Origin: Acidobacteriota bacterium
GTDB taxonomy: Bacteria; Acidobacteriota; UBA6911
Direction: 5' to 3'
DNA: 64,000 nt
NCBI GenBank assembly: GCA_012719455.1
Contig: JAAYAJ010000094.1
Location: 1-64,000 of the forward strand
The notes below the pieces were generated by a model, which did not search any database, had not been told where the DNA came from, and worked only from the letters and a program-made list of their open reading frames with translations. Positions 11,889 through 20,343 of the stretch are shown here, piece after piece. The position numbers were made by a program, and so were the translations under genes. Position 1 is the first letter of the stretch, and each line of letters opens with the position of its first letter.

Positions 11889-12740
11889 ATGGCCAAGGAC
11901 TACGTTGAGGTTCGGTTGCGCACCGACGTGGACGCGGGGGAGATCCTGGCGCTGATCGACGGGGGGGAGGAACTGGGGGCCTGGGAGGGGGAGGACGGGG
12001 TGGTGCACCTCTTCTGGCCGGCCCAGGCGTGGGACGGCGCGGCGCGGGCCGGGCTCGAGCGGGTGCTCGAAGCGCTCGGCGTCGACGCCGGCGCCCTGGA
12101 GGTGGAGCCGGTGCCGGACCGGGACTGGAACGCCGTGTGGGCGGCGTCGCTCGAGCCGATCCGGCTGGGCGGCCGCATCCGCGTCCGCCAGAGCTGGCAC
12201 GAGCCCGACCCCGCCTTCGACGGCATCGAGCTGGTCCTCGACCCGCAACGCGCCTTCGGCACCGGGCACCACGCGACCACGCAGCTGGTCGTCGAGTGGC
12301 TCGAGGAGCACGTGCGCGGCGGGGAGAGGGTGCTCGACATCGGTACGGGGAGCGGCATCCTGGCCATGGCCGCGCTCCGGCTCGGGGCGCACAGCGCGCT
12401 CGGGGTGGACAACGACCCGGAGGCCGTCGAGTGCGCGCGCGGTTACGCGGCCGTCAACGGTTTCGGCCCGGAACTCGAGCTGCGCGCGGAGTCCTTCGAA
12501 GGATGCGCGGGGTGGGAGGGCGACCTCCTGGTCGCCAACATAGACGGCCGCACGCTCCCCGCGCTCTGCCCCCTGCTGCCGCGCCTGCTCGGGGAGACGG
12601 GGATCGGCTGCTTTTCGGGGTTGCAGGAGCAGGACGAGCCGGAGATCCGCGCGGCGCTCGCCCGTGCAGGGTACGCGGTCCGCTCCCGCCGGCGGCGAGG
12701 CGAGTGGCTGCTGCTCGGCTTCGCCCGCGCCGCGGCGTGA
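11889..12740 (+). CDS. prmA: Ribosomal protein L11 methyltransferase
   Basis: RQSWHEPDPAFDGIELVLDPQRAFGTGHHATTQLVVEWLE, VLDIGTGSGILAMAALRLG, NIDGRTL. Confidence 0.9.
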   Translation: MAKDYVEVRLRTDVDAGEILALIDGGEELGAWEGEDGVVHLFWPAQAWDGAARAGLERVLEALGVDAGALEVEPVPDRDWNAVWAASLEPIRLGGRIRVRQSWHEPDPAFDGIELVLDPQRAFGTGHHATTQLVVEWLEEHVRGGERVLDIGTGSGILAMAALRLGAHSALGVDNDPEAVECARGYAAVNGFGPELELRAESFEGCAGWEGDLLVANIDGRTLPALCPLLPRLLGETGIGCFSGLQEQDEPEIRAALARAGYAVRSRRRRGEWLLLGFARAAA

Positions 12741-12933
12741 ACCCAAAATGCCCCCGGGTTTTTCCTTCCGGCTGTGCTAATCTTAAAAGCCGTGTTTTGA
12801 AGGTAGGCCCCCTGGAGGGTTTGTTGGTTGCTGCGTGGCTCAGAGAACGGTTCCAGGCGCTCGTTTTCGGGAGCAGGTCCGCGTTTCCCCTTCGGTTTGG
12901 ACGGCAATCCCCCATTTTCGCGAGAGGTGGTCG

Positions 12934-14364
12934 ATGAGTGACATCAACTTTGAAAAACTGAGAGCCATCGTCGGGGAAGCGAACCTCCTCCGCGACCCGG
13001 CCGATCTCTACGTATACGGCTCCGATTCGAGCGTCCACGAGGGGATGCCCCAGGCGGTCGTGCGCCCAATGACGGTCGAACAGGTGCAGGAATTGCTGCG
13101 CTACGCCGACGGGGAGCGGATCCCGGTGATCCCGCGCGGTTCCGGCTCCGGCATGTGCGGGCAGGTCGTTCCGGTCCAGGGGGGGATCGTCCTGGACATG
13201 AAGGGGATGAACCGGATCCTGGAGATCAACCTGCAGGACGGCTACTGCCGGGTGGAGCCGGGGGTGGTCGACGACGACCTGAACAAGGCGCTGAAGCCCC
13301 ACGGGGTCTTCTACCCCCCGACCCCCGCCTCGAGCATGGTCGCCACCATCGGCGGGGAGCTCGCCAACAACGCCTCCGGCACCCGTTCGGTCAAGTACGG
13401 CGCCGCGCGCGACGCCATCCTCGCGATGAAGGTGGTCCTGGCTGGGGGCGAACTGGTCTCGTTCGGGGCGACCACGCGGGTGGCGGCCAGCGGCTACCCG
13501 CTCGAGCGCCTCATGGTGGGTTCGGAGGGGACCCTGGGCGTCATCGTCGAGGCCGCCCTGCGCTTCGTGCCCATCCCCAGGCTCCGCTGCCTCGGGATCG
13601 CCATGTTCAACCAGCTCGGGGAGGCGGGGGACGCCATCAGCGATATCATGGGGAGCGGGTGCCAGCCCTCGATGCTGGAACTGGTGGACAAGATCGCCAT
13701 CACCGCCGCCAACAAGGCGGAGAAGCTGGGACTCCCCGAGGTCGAGGCGATCCTGCTGTTCGAGGCGGACGGCATGGCCAAGGAGACGATTGATCCCGAG
13801 ATCGAAAAATTCCGCGCCATCTGCGAGCGCCACAACGGCTTCGGTTTCGAATTCAGCTACGACGAGAAGGAGCGCGCACGGATCTTCGCGGCCCGCTCCA
13901 AGCTCTTCCCCTCGTTGTCGAAGTACGACGAGCGCCTGGCCTCGACGTCGCTGGCCGACGACATGGCGGTCCCCTTCTCCAAGATGGCCGAGACCGCCAA
14001 CAAGATCCACGAAATCGCCGAGCGCCACGGCCTGGTCATGACCGCCTATGGTCATTGCGGCGCCGGCTGCATGCACACCAAGATCCTGATGGATACCGAA
14101 AAGGGAGAGCATTGGGAGGCCGCCCAGCGGGCGGTTGCGGAGATCTACGAATACGTCCGCTCGGTCGGCGGGACCACCTCAGCCGAACACGGGATCGGGC
14201 TGAGCAAGGCCGCGGCCTTCAAGCGCGAGAAGGCGTCGGTGCTCGGGCTGATGCGGGGCATCAAGAAGGTGTTCGACCCGAACAACATCATGAACCCGGG
14301 GAAGCTGATGGACGGCCCGGAGGACTGGGTCGGCGAGACGCATTTGCGCTATCAGAAATCGTAA
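12934..14364 (+). CDS. FAD-binding oxidoreductase, GlcD / D-lactate dehydrogenase family
   Basis: PRGSGSGMCGQVVPVQGGIVLDM, GGELANNASGTRSVKYG, GSEGTLGVI, YGHCGAGCMHTKIL, GGTTSAEHGIGLSK. Confidence 0.9.
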   Translation: MSDINFEKLRAIVGEANLLRDPADLYVYGSDSSVHEGMPQAVVRPMTVEQVQELLRYADGERIPVIPRGSGSGMCGQVVPVQGGIVLDMKGMNRILEINLQDGYCRVEPGVVDDDLNKALKPHGVFYPPTPASSMVATIGGELANNASGTRSVKYGAARDAILAMKVVLAGGELVSFGATTRVAASGYPLERLMVGSEGTLGVIVEAALRFVPIPRLRCLGIAMFNQLGEAGDAISDIMGSGCQPSMLELVDKIAITAANKAEKLGLPEVEAILLFEADGMAKETIDPEIEKFRAICERHNGFGFEFSYDEKERARIFAARSKLFPSLSKYDERLASTSLADDMAVPFSKMAETANKIHEIAERHGLVMTAYGHCGAGCMHTKILMDTEKGEHWEAAQRAVAEIYEYVRSVGGTTSAEHGIGLSKAAAFKREKASVLGLMRGIKKVFDPNNIMNPGKLMDGPEDWVGETHLRYQKS

Positions 14365-14376
14365 GCGGGAGCGACC

Positions 14377-15333
14377 ATGGGTACGATGAACAAGCTGGAA
14401 AAATGGCAGGGCGCGCTCAACAAGTGCATCCGCTGCGGCTACTGCTACGAACACTGCCCGATCTACAAATCCACCCGGTGGGAGACCGACAGCCCGCGGG
14501 GCAAGCTGATCCTGCTCTACGGCCTGCTGAGCGGGGGTGTCGAGCCGTCGGAGTACGTGGCGGGCAAGCTGATGGAGTGTTTCCACTGCGGCCGCTGCCA
14601 GAAGGCGTGTTCTTCCGGGGTGCCGATCCAGGATGTCTACCAGGACGCCCGGGAGCTGCTCGTCAAGGCGGGTTTCGACGTCCCCGGCACCACGTCCCGG
14701 ACCGACACCGACGTCTGCGCCCTCTGTTTGAACTGCGTCCGGATGTGCACGCACGGGGCGCGCAGTTTCGTGGACGGCCGCATCGTGACCGACCTGTTGA
14801 AGTGCCGGTCTTGCGGCAGCTGCCTGGACATCTGCCCCAAGCAGGGGGTGACCATCCGGCGCGGTTTCGGCACCAACCCGGAGGAGCTCGACCGGGAGGT
14901 GGCGGCGTTCTTCGCCGACGGGCGCAACCCGGAGGCCAAGGCCGTTGTCTTCTCCTGCGGCTGGTCCAACTACCCCGGGATGCAGACGGCCAGTTACGAG
15001 CCTGACGCCATGACGGCGGAGTACAAGGTCCTGGTGACCGTCTGCAGCGGCCGGATCCGGTCGGAGACCATCCTGTCGGCCCTGGACGCGGGCGCCTGGG
15101 GGGTGCTCGTCGTCTCCTGTCCCGAGGAGGACTGCGAACACGGCGGGAGCCCGCGGGTGAAGGCGCGCCTGGAAGCGCTGATGAAGCCGCTCGCGGGGAT
15201 CGGGGTCGACCCGGGGCGGGTGCAGGTGGTGGAGGTCGCGCAGGGGAACCCGAAAAAGTTCCTGGAGGTGACCCGGGCGTTCATGGAGGATATCCGGGCG
15301 CTGGGCCCGCTGCTGAAAAGGAGCGAAGCATGA
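14377..15333 (+). CDS. Fe-S fusion: HdrC/GlcF-like 2x[4Fe-4S], second 2x[4Fe-4S] region, MvhD/FrhD-like C-terminus
   Basis: Four CxxCxxCxxxC motifs (CIRCGYCYEHC, CFHCGRCQKAC, CALCLNCVRMC, CRSCGSCLDIC); C-terminal FSCGWSNYPGMQ...VTVCSGRIRSETILSALDAGAWGVLVVSCPEEDCEH. Confidence 0.85.
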   Translation: MGTMNKLEKWQGALNKCIRCGYCYEHCPIYKSTRWETDSPRGKLILLYGLLSGGVEPSEYVAGKLMECFHCGRCQKACSSGVPIQDVYQDARELLVKAGFDVPGTTSRTDTDVCALCLNCVRMCTHGARSFVDGRIVTDLLKCRSCGSCLDICPKQGVTIRRGFGTNPEELDREVAAFFADGRNPEAKAVVFSCGWSNYPGMQTASYEPDAMTAEYKVLVTVCSGRIRSETILSALDAGAWGVLVVSCPEEDCEHGGSPRVKARLEALMKPLAGIGVDPGRVQVVEVAQGNPKKFLEVTRAFMEDIRALGPLLKRSEA

Positions 15334-16592
15334 TCCTGCGGCTCCCCTACGGGAAGGAAGGACACCTCGAGGCCGCCATCGACGAGGCGCGCATCGCGGG
15401 GATCATCGAACCGAACCGCGTCCCGATCGGGGACGAGGAGGAAGTGATCCGCCGGGCGCTCGAGCACCCGTTCGGATCCCCGCGCCTGGGCGAGTTTCTC
15501 GCCGGCGCCCGGGATGTCCTCGTCATCGTCAACGACCAGACCCGGCCGACGCCGACGGCGCGGGTGCTCGATTTTCTCGAGCCGGAGCTGGCGGGGCGGG
15601 ATGTCAGCTTCATCGTCGCCACGGGCGCCCACCGGGCGCCGACGCCCGAGGAGTACGTCCAGATCTTCTCCGAACGGCACTACGCCCGCTGCCGCGACCG
15701 CATTTTCGTGCACGACGCCCGCAGGAGCGAGGAGATGGTCTACCTGGGGACCTCCAAGAACGGGACCGAGATGCGGGTCAACCGCCGCGGGGTGGAAGCC
15801 GACCGCATCGTCATCATCAGCTCGGTCGAGCCCCACTACTTCGCCGGTTACACCGGGGGGCGCAAGTCGTTCCTCCCCGGGATCGCCGCCTTCGACACGA
15901 TCGAGCAGAACCACAAGCTGGCGCTCAGGCGGGAGGCCTCGGCGCTGCGCCTGGAGGGGAACCCGGTGCACGAGGACATGATCGACGCCCTCTCGACGGT
16001 CAAGAAGGAGATCTTCGCCATCAACACCGTGCTCGACCGCGACCACCGGATCTACGCCGCCGCGGCCGGGGACATCTACCGCTCGCTCGAACCCGCGGTC
16101 GCCCGGGCCAACGAGGTCTTCGTCGCCGAAATCCCCCGCAAGGCCGACATCGTGATCTCGGTGGTGAAGTTTCCCTCCGACATCGACCTGTACCAGGCCC
16201 AGAAGGGGATCGACAACGCCAAGTACGCGCTCAAGGAGGGGGGGATCCTGCTTTTGGTGGCCAAGTGCCGGATGGGGATCGGGGACGAGTCGTTCGCCCG
16301 GCTGCTCGGGTCGGCCGGTTCCCCCGCGGACGCGCTCCGGCGCATCGAGGAAGGCTTCGTCCTGGGATACCACAAGGCGGCGAAGATGGCCGAGATCGGC
16401 CTCTGGGCCCAGGTCTGGGGGGTGACCGACCTCGATCCGGCGTTCATGGAGAGCGTGTTCATCCGCCCGTTCGCCGAACTCCAGGGGGCCGTGGACGCCG
16501 CGCTCGCGGAAAAGGGGCCGGACGCTTCGGTCCTCGTGTTGATGGACGGCAGCTTGACAATTCCCGTCGTCCGGGACCAGGCAAGGAGGTAG
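15330..16592 (+). CDS. larA: LarA-family (nickel-dependent lactate racemase) protein
   Basis: VNDQTRPTPTARVLDFL, VATGAHRAPTPEE, SSVEPHYFAGYTGGRKSFLPGIAAFDTIEQNHKL (catalytic His/Lys motifs retained); substrate not assigned. Confidence 0.87.
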   Translation: MILRLPYGKEGHLEAAIDEARIAGIIEPNRVPIGDEEEVIRRALEHPFGSPRLGEFLAGARDVLVIVNDQTRPTPTARVLDFLEPELAGRDVSFIVATGAHRAPTPEEYVQIFSERHYARCRDRIFVHDARRSEEMVYLGTSKNGTEMRVNRRGVEADRIVIISSVEPHYFAGYTGGRKSFLPGIAAFDTIEQNHKLALRREASALRLEGNPVHEDMIDALSTVKKEIFAINTVLDRDHRIYAAAAGDIYRSLEPAVARANEVFVAEIPRKADIVISVVKFPSDIDLYQAQKGIDNAKYALKEGGILLLVAKCRMGIGDESFARLLGSAGSPADALRRIEEGFVLGYHKAAKMAEIGLWAQVWGVTDLDPAFMESVFIRPFAELQGAVDAALAEKGPDASVLVLMDGSLTIPVVRDQARR

Positions 16593-16596
16593 GGAC

Positions 16597-17262
16597 ATGA
16601 TTGTGGCTGATTGGAAACCGATCGAAACCATCCTGGATTACCTTGGGGAGCGCAGGCACATCCTGATCGCCGGCTGCAACGGCTGCGTCACGGTCTGCAA
16701 CGCGGGGGGGCAGAAGGAGGTGGACATGCTCGCCCGGATCCTGGAGCTGGCGGGGAAGAAGCGGGGGCGCCCCTTCCGGGTCACGAAAATCACCGTGGAG
16801 CGGCAGTGCGACCCCGAATTCCTGCCCGAACTCCTCGCCCTGGCCGGGGAGCACGACGCCGTTCTTTCCATGGCGTGCGGCGCCGGCGTGCAGCTCGTGG
16901 CCGAGCACGCGGGGAACCGTGAAATCTTTCCCGCCCTCGACACCAATTTCATCGGTGCGGTCGAGGAGAAGGGGCGCTGGGGGGAGCGCTGCCAGGCGTG
17001 CGGCGACTGCAAGCTGGTGCAGACCGGCGGGATCTGCCCGGTCACCCGCTGCTCCAAGAGCCTGATGAACGGGCCCTGCGGCGGGTCGCGCGACGGCAAG
17101 TGCGAGGTGGATAACGGGATCCCCTGCGGCTGGAATCTCATCATCGACCGGCTGGAAGCCCTGGGGCGGCTCGACCAGTACGAGACCATCCAGGCCCCGG
17201 TCGACTGGTCCAAGTCGCGCGACGGCGGGCCGCGCATGCTCATTCGCAAGGATCTCCAATAG
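16597..17262 (+). CDS. metV: Methylenetetrahydrofolate reductase C-terminal domain protein (MetV-like)
   Basis: CNGCVTVCNAGGQKE, CQACGDCKLVQTGGICPVTRCSKSLMNGPCGGSRDGKCEVDNGIPCGW. Confidence 0.85.
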   Translation: MIVADWKPIETILDYLGERRHILIAGCNGCVTVCNAGGQKEVDMLARILELAGKKRGRPFRVTKITVERQCDPEFLPELLALAGEHDAVLSMACGAGVQLVAEHAGNREIFPALDTNFIGAVEEKGRWGERCQACGDCKLVQTGGICPVTRCSKSLMNGPCGGSRDGKCEVDNGIPCGWNLIIDRLEALGRLDQYETIQAPVDWSKSRDGGPRMLIRKDLQ

Positions 17263-17281
17263 AATTGTCGAGGGAAAACTC

Positions 17282-18187
17282 ATGAGTCCAAGCAGGCTGC
17301 AGTCCGTATTGGAAGCAGGGAAGTTCGCCGTGACCGCGGAGGCGGGACCCCCGCGGGGTCCGGATGCCGAAGTCGTGCGCCGCAAGGCGCGGCTGCTCAA
17401 GGGGAGCGTCGACGCCTGCAACGTCACCGATAACCAGACCAGCGTGGTGCGCATGGCGAGCCTGGCCGCCTGCCGCATTCTCGCCGAGGAGGGGGTAGAA
17501 CCGGTCATGCAGATGGTGTGCCGCGACCGCAACCGGATCGCCGCCCAGAGCGACATCCTGGGCGCCGCCGCCCTCGGGATCCCAAACCTCCTCTGCCTGA
17601 CCGGGGACCACCAGTGTTTCGGAGACCACCCGCAGGCCAAAAACGTGTTCGACCTCGACTCCATCCAGCTGGTGAAGATCGCGCGCGACATGCGTGACGC
17701 GTCGCGCTTCGCGGGGGGGAAGGCGCTCGAGGGGAAACTCGAACTCTTCATCGGCTCCTCGGCAAACCCCTTTGCCGACCCCGCCAAGATCCAGGTTCCG
17801 CGCCTGGCCAAGAAGGTTGCGGCCGGATCAGAATTTATTCAGACTCAATGCGTTTTTAACATTGAAAAGTTCAAGGAATGGATGAGGGGCGTCCGAGAAC
17901 GTGGGCTCGACACCGCCACTCATATCCTCGCCGGGATCACCCCGGCCCGGAGCGCCGCCATGCTTGAGTACATGGCCACCCGGGTGGCGGGGATGGACGT
18001 GCCCGAAGCCGTCATCGCCCGGGTCAAGGGGGTGCCCAAGGCCGGACAGGCCGAGGAGGGGATCCGCATCGCGGTGGAAACCATCCAGCAGTTGCGCGAG
18101 ATCCCCGGGGTCAGGGGAGTGCACATCATGGCGATCGAGTGGGAGGAGGCGGTCCCCGAGATCGTCAAGGGAGCGGGGCTGCGCTAG
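17282..18187 (+). CDS. metF: Methylenetetrahydrofolate reductase
   Basis: VTAEAGPPRGPDA, CNVTDNQTSVVRMASLA, PVMQMVCRDRNRIAAQSDILGAAALGI.NLLCLTGDH, IQTQCVFNIEKFKEWM. Confidence 0.9.
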   Translation: MSPSRLQSVLEAGKFAVTAEAGPPRGPDAEVVRRKARLLKGSVDACNVTDNQTSVVRMASLAACRILAEEGVEPVMQMVCRDRNRIAAQSDILGAAALGIPNLLCLTGDHQCFGDHPQAKNVFDLDSIQLVKIARDMRDASRFAGGKALEGKLELFIGSSANPFADPAKIQVPRLAKKVAAGSEFIQTQCVFNIEKFKEWMRGVRERGLDTATHILAGITPARSAAMLEYMATRVAGMDVPEAVIARVKGVPKAGQAEEGIRIAVETIQQLREIPGVRGVHIMAIEWEEAVPEIVKGAGLR

Positions 18188-18344
18188 TCCGCCTGCGAGG
18201 CGGGAATCGACGCGCGACGGCGTCGATGAAGGCGTGGATGTTTGCGGTCGGCGCGCGCGCGGGGTTTGTGTTTGCTCCGTGGATGGTGTATGTTGATCAT
18301 GCCTGGGTCAAAAAGCCCAGGACCCCCGCCGTACGGAGGTGCTC

Positions 18345-19589
18345 ATGTTTGTTCTCCGGCCCGCGCGCTTGATCATCCTGCTCCTTTTTGTCTTTCTGCC
18401 CGGCGCGCCCTTTGCCCAGCAGGGTCCGGCGACGAAGGAACCGACCCCGTCGACCCCTTCGGTCCCCACAACCCCCGTGGCGCCGAAAATCGTACCCCGC
18501 CCCGGAGACTTCCCCGCTCCCGATTTCCGCCGCCCCCCGCGCGAAATCCAGTCGATCTTCCTCTCGGGCAACGTCATGCGCGAAGATGGGAGTCCCCCTC
18601 CCTTCGGCACCATCATTGAACTGGACTGCGGCACTTTCAAGACGCGGGAAGCCTCGGTGGGACCGAACGGGTATTTCGGCTTTCAGTACGGGGGGGCGCA
18701 GCGGTTCAGCTCGATCGTCCCCGACGCCAGCGAGGGGAACGGTTATATCAACGACGCGGACATGATCTACTGGAACCCGATGAAGTCCAGTGCCGATTCC
18801 CGGGTCGAGACGACCACCCCGCTGCACCTCCGGCTCTCGGGGTGCGATCTCAGGGCCCAGATCGCGGGCTACCGCTCGAGTTCGATCACCCTCAACGCCA
18901 CCAACCTCACTCGGGTCAATACCCTGGGGACCATCATTGTCTACCCGCTCGAGCGGGTGCGCGGCACCGTGGTCAGCGCCGCCAGCCTGCTGGTGCCCGG
19001 GAAGGCGAAGGACCTGCTGAAACGAGCGCGCAAAGCCCTGGAGAAGGGGAACGACCGGGAGGGGGAAGCGCTGCTCCGGGAGGCGCTTGCCGGGTACGAA
19101 GCCTACGGGGAGGCGTGGCTGGAACTGGGCAAGCTGCAGCAGCAGCGCCGGCGGTACCCCGAGGCGCGCGCGGCCTATGGGCGTGCGATAGCCGCGGACG
19201 CCCTGTACGTCCCCCCCTACGTGGCGCTGGGGTGGCTCGAAGCCCTGGAGCAGAGGTGGGCGGAGGCGGCGGACATCATCGAAAAGGCGCTCGATCTCGA
19301 TCCGGTGAGCTTCACCGAAGCCTATTACCTGAGCGCCATGGCCCATTACAACGTGGGGGATTACGATCGGGCCGGGAAGAGGGCGGAGCAGACGATCCTC
19401 AGGGACAGCACCCACCAGTTTCCCAAGATACACCTGGTCCAGGCGAACCTGTTTTCCCTGCAGCGGGACGCAGAGGCGGCCGACGAGGCGATGCGCCTCT
19501 ACCTCCGGTACGCTCCGGACGCGCCCGAGGCGGAACAGGTGCGGGCGCGGCTGGAGAACAGGCGCGCCGTCTCCCCCGAAAAGCGCTGA
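18345..19589 (+). CDS. Secreted tetratricopeptide repeat protein
   Basis: Signal peptide LIILLLFVFLPGAPFAQ; TPR-like repeats (YGEAWLELGKLQQQRRRYPEARAAYGRAIAAD). Confidence 0.7.
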   Translation: MFVLRPARLIILLLFVFLPGAPFAQQGPATKEPTPSTPSVPTTPVAPKIVPRPGDFPAPDFRRPPREIQSIFLSGNVMREDGSPPPFGTIIELDCGTFKTREASVGPNGYFGFQYGGAQRFSSIVPDASEGNGYINDADMIYWNPMKSSADSRVETTTPLHLRLSGCDLRAQIAGYRSSSITLNATNLTRVNTLGTIIVYPLERVRGTVVSAASLLVPGKAKDLLKRARKALEKGNDREGEALLREALAGYEAYGEAWLELGKLQQQRRRYPEARAAYGRAIAADALYVPPYVALGWLEALEQRWAEAADIIEKALDLDPVSFTEAYYLSAMAHYNVGDYDRAGKRAEQTILRDSTHQFPKIHLVQANLFSLQRDAEAADEAMRLYLRYAPDAPEAEQVRARLENRRAVSPEKR

Positions 19590-19597
19590 CGCGGGTT

Positions 19598-20317
19598 TCA
19601 GTCGGATGCGCCGGGACGCGCCGGCGCGAGCGCGGCGCGGAACTTGTCGATTTCGACCCGGTAGGAGGTCTTGATCCGTTCGATCCGCTCGGCGGGCCAG
19701 GCCGGGTCCCACCCCAGCCCCAGGTCCTCGGCGGTCAGGATGATGGAGAAGTGCGCCCTGGGGGGGCGGCGCGTGATGATCGTGGTGACGTTGCAGATGC
19801 GCTGGGGCGAGTTGCAGTCGCTGCAGGTCCCGGTCCGGGCGCAGGGGGTGTCGACCCCCAGGCATTTCGCGTGGTAGGGGGCGATGACGTTCTGCACCCG
19901 GTCGAGCGCCTCGTCGATGTCGGCGACGATCTTGTTGGCGCCGACGATGAGGATGACGCGGCGCATTCCGTAGGCCATGGCGGCCACCCGGTTTCCCATC
20001 CCGTCGAGATTGACGATCTTTCCGTCCAGGGTGAGGGCGTTCGCGCTCACCAGCAGCACGTCCCGGCGCCCGCGCGCCGGGTCCTCCTCCCTCGGGGCGG
20101 GGAAGTCGAGCCCGGGGTTGCCGCGCTCGCGCAGGAGGTCCAAAAGCCCCAGCTGCCTCACCGACACCGACCCCGCCATCTCGAGCCAGGCGTCCCGCTC
20201 GATCCAGTCGAGGATGACGGGGATGGCGTTAGCCGCTTTCTCCACGCAAATTACGGGGTCGAAGCCGTTGTGCTTGAGCGCCTTGGCGGCGATGTCCAGC
20301 TTTTCTTTCTCGGTCAT
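19598..20317 (-). CDS. LUD-domain protein (lactate utilization family)
   Basis: WLEMAGSVSVRQLGLLDLLRE, DVLLVSANALTLDGKIVNLDGMGNRVAAMAYGMRRVILIVGANKIV. Confidence 0.85.
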   Translation of the reverse strand: MTEKEKLDIAAKALKHNGFDPVICVEKAANAIPVILDWIERDAWLEMAGSVSVRQLGLLDLLRERGNPGLDFPAPREEDPARGRRDVLLVSANALTLDGKIVNLDGMGNRVAAMAYGMRRVILIVGANKIVADIDEALDRVQNVIAPYHAKCLGVDTPCARTGTCSDCNSPQRICNVTTIITRRPPRAHFSIILTAEDLGLGWDPAWPAERIERIKTSYRVEIDKFRAALAPARPGASD

Positions 20318-20343
20318 GCCCTTCCCCTTTCGATTCCGGACGC

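Noticed and set aside
18301-18321. cctgggtcaaaaagcccagg hairpin before the TPR gene
   Set aside because: Short 6-bp stem with no T-tract; possible terminator of the metF operon but not supportable alone.
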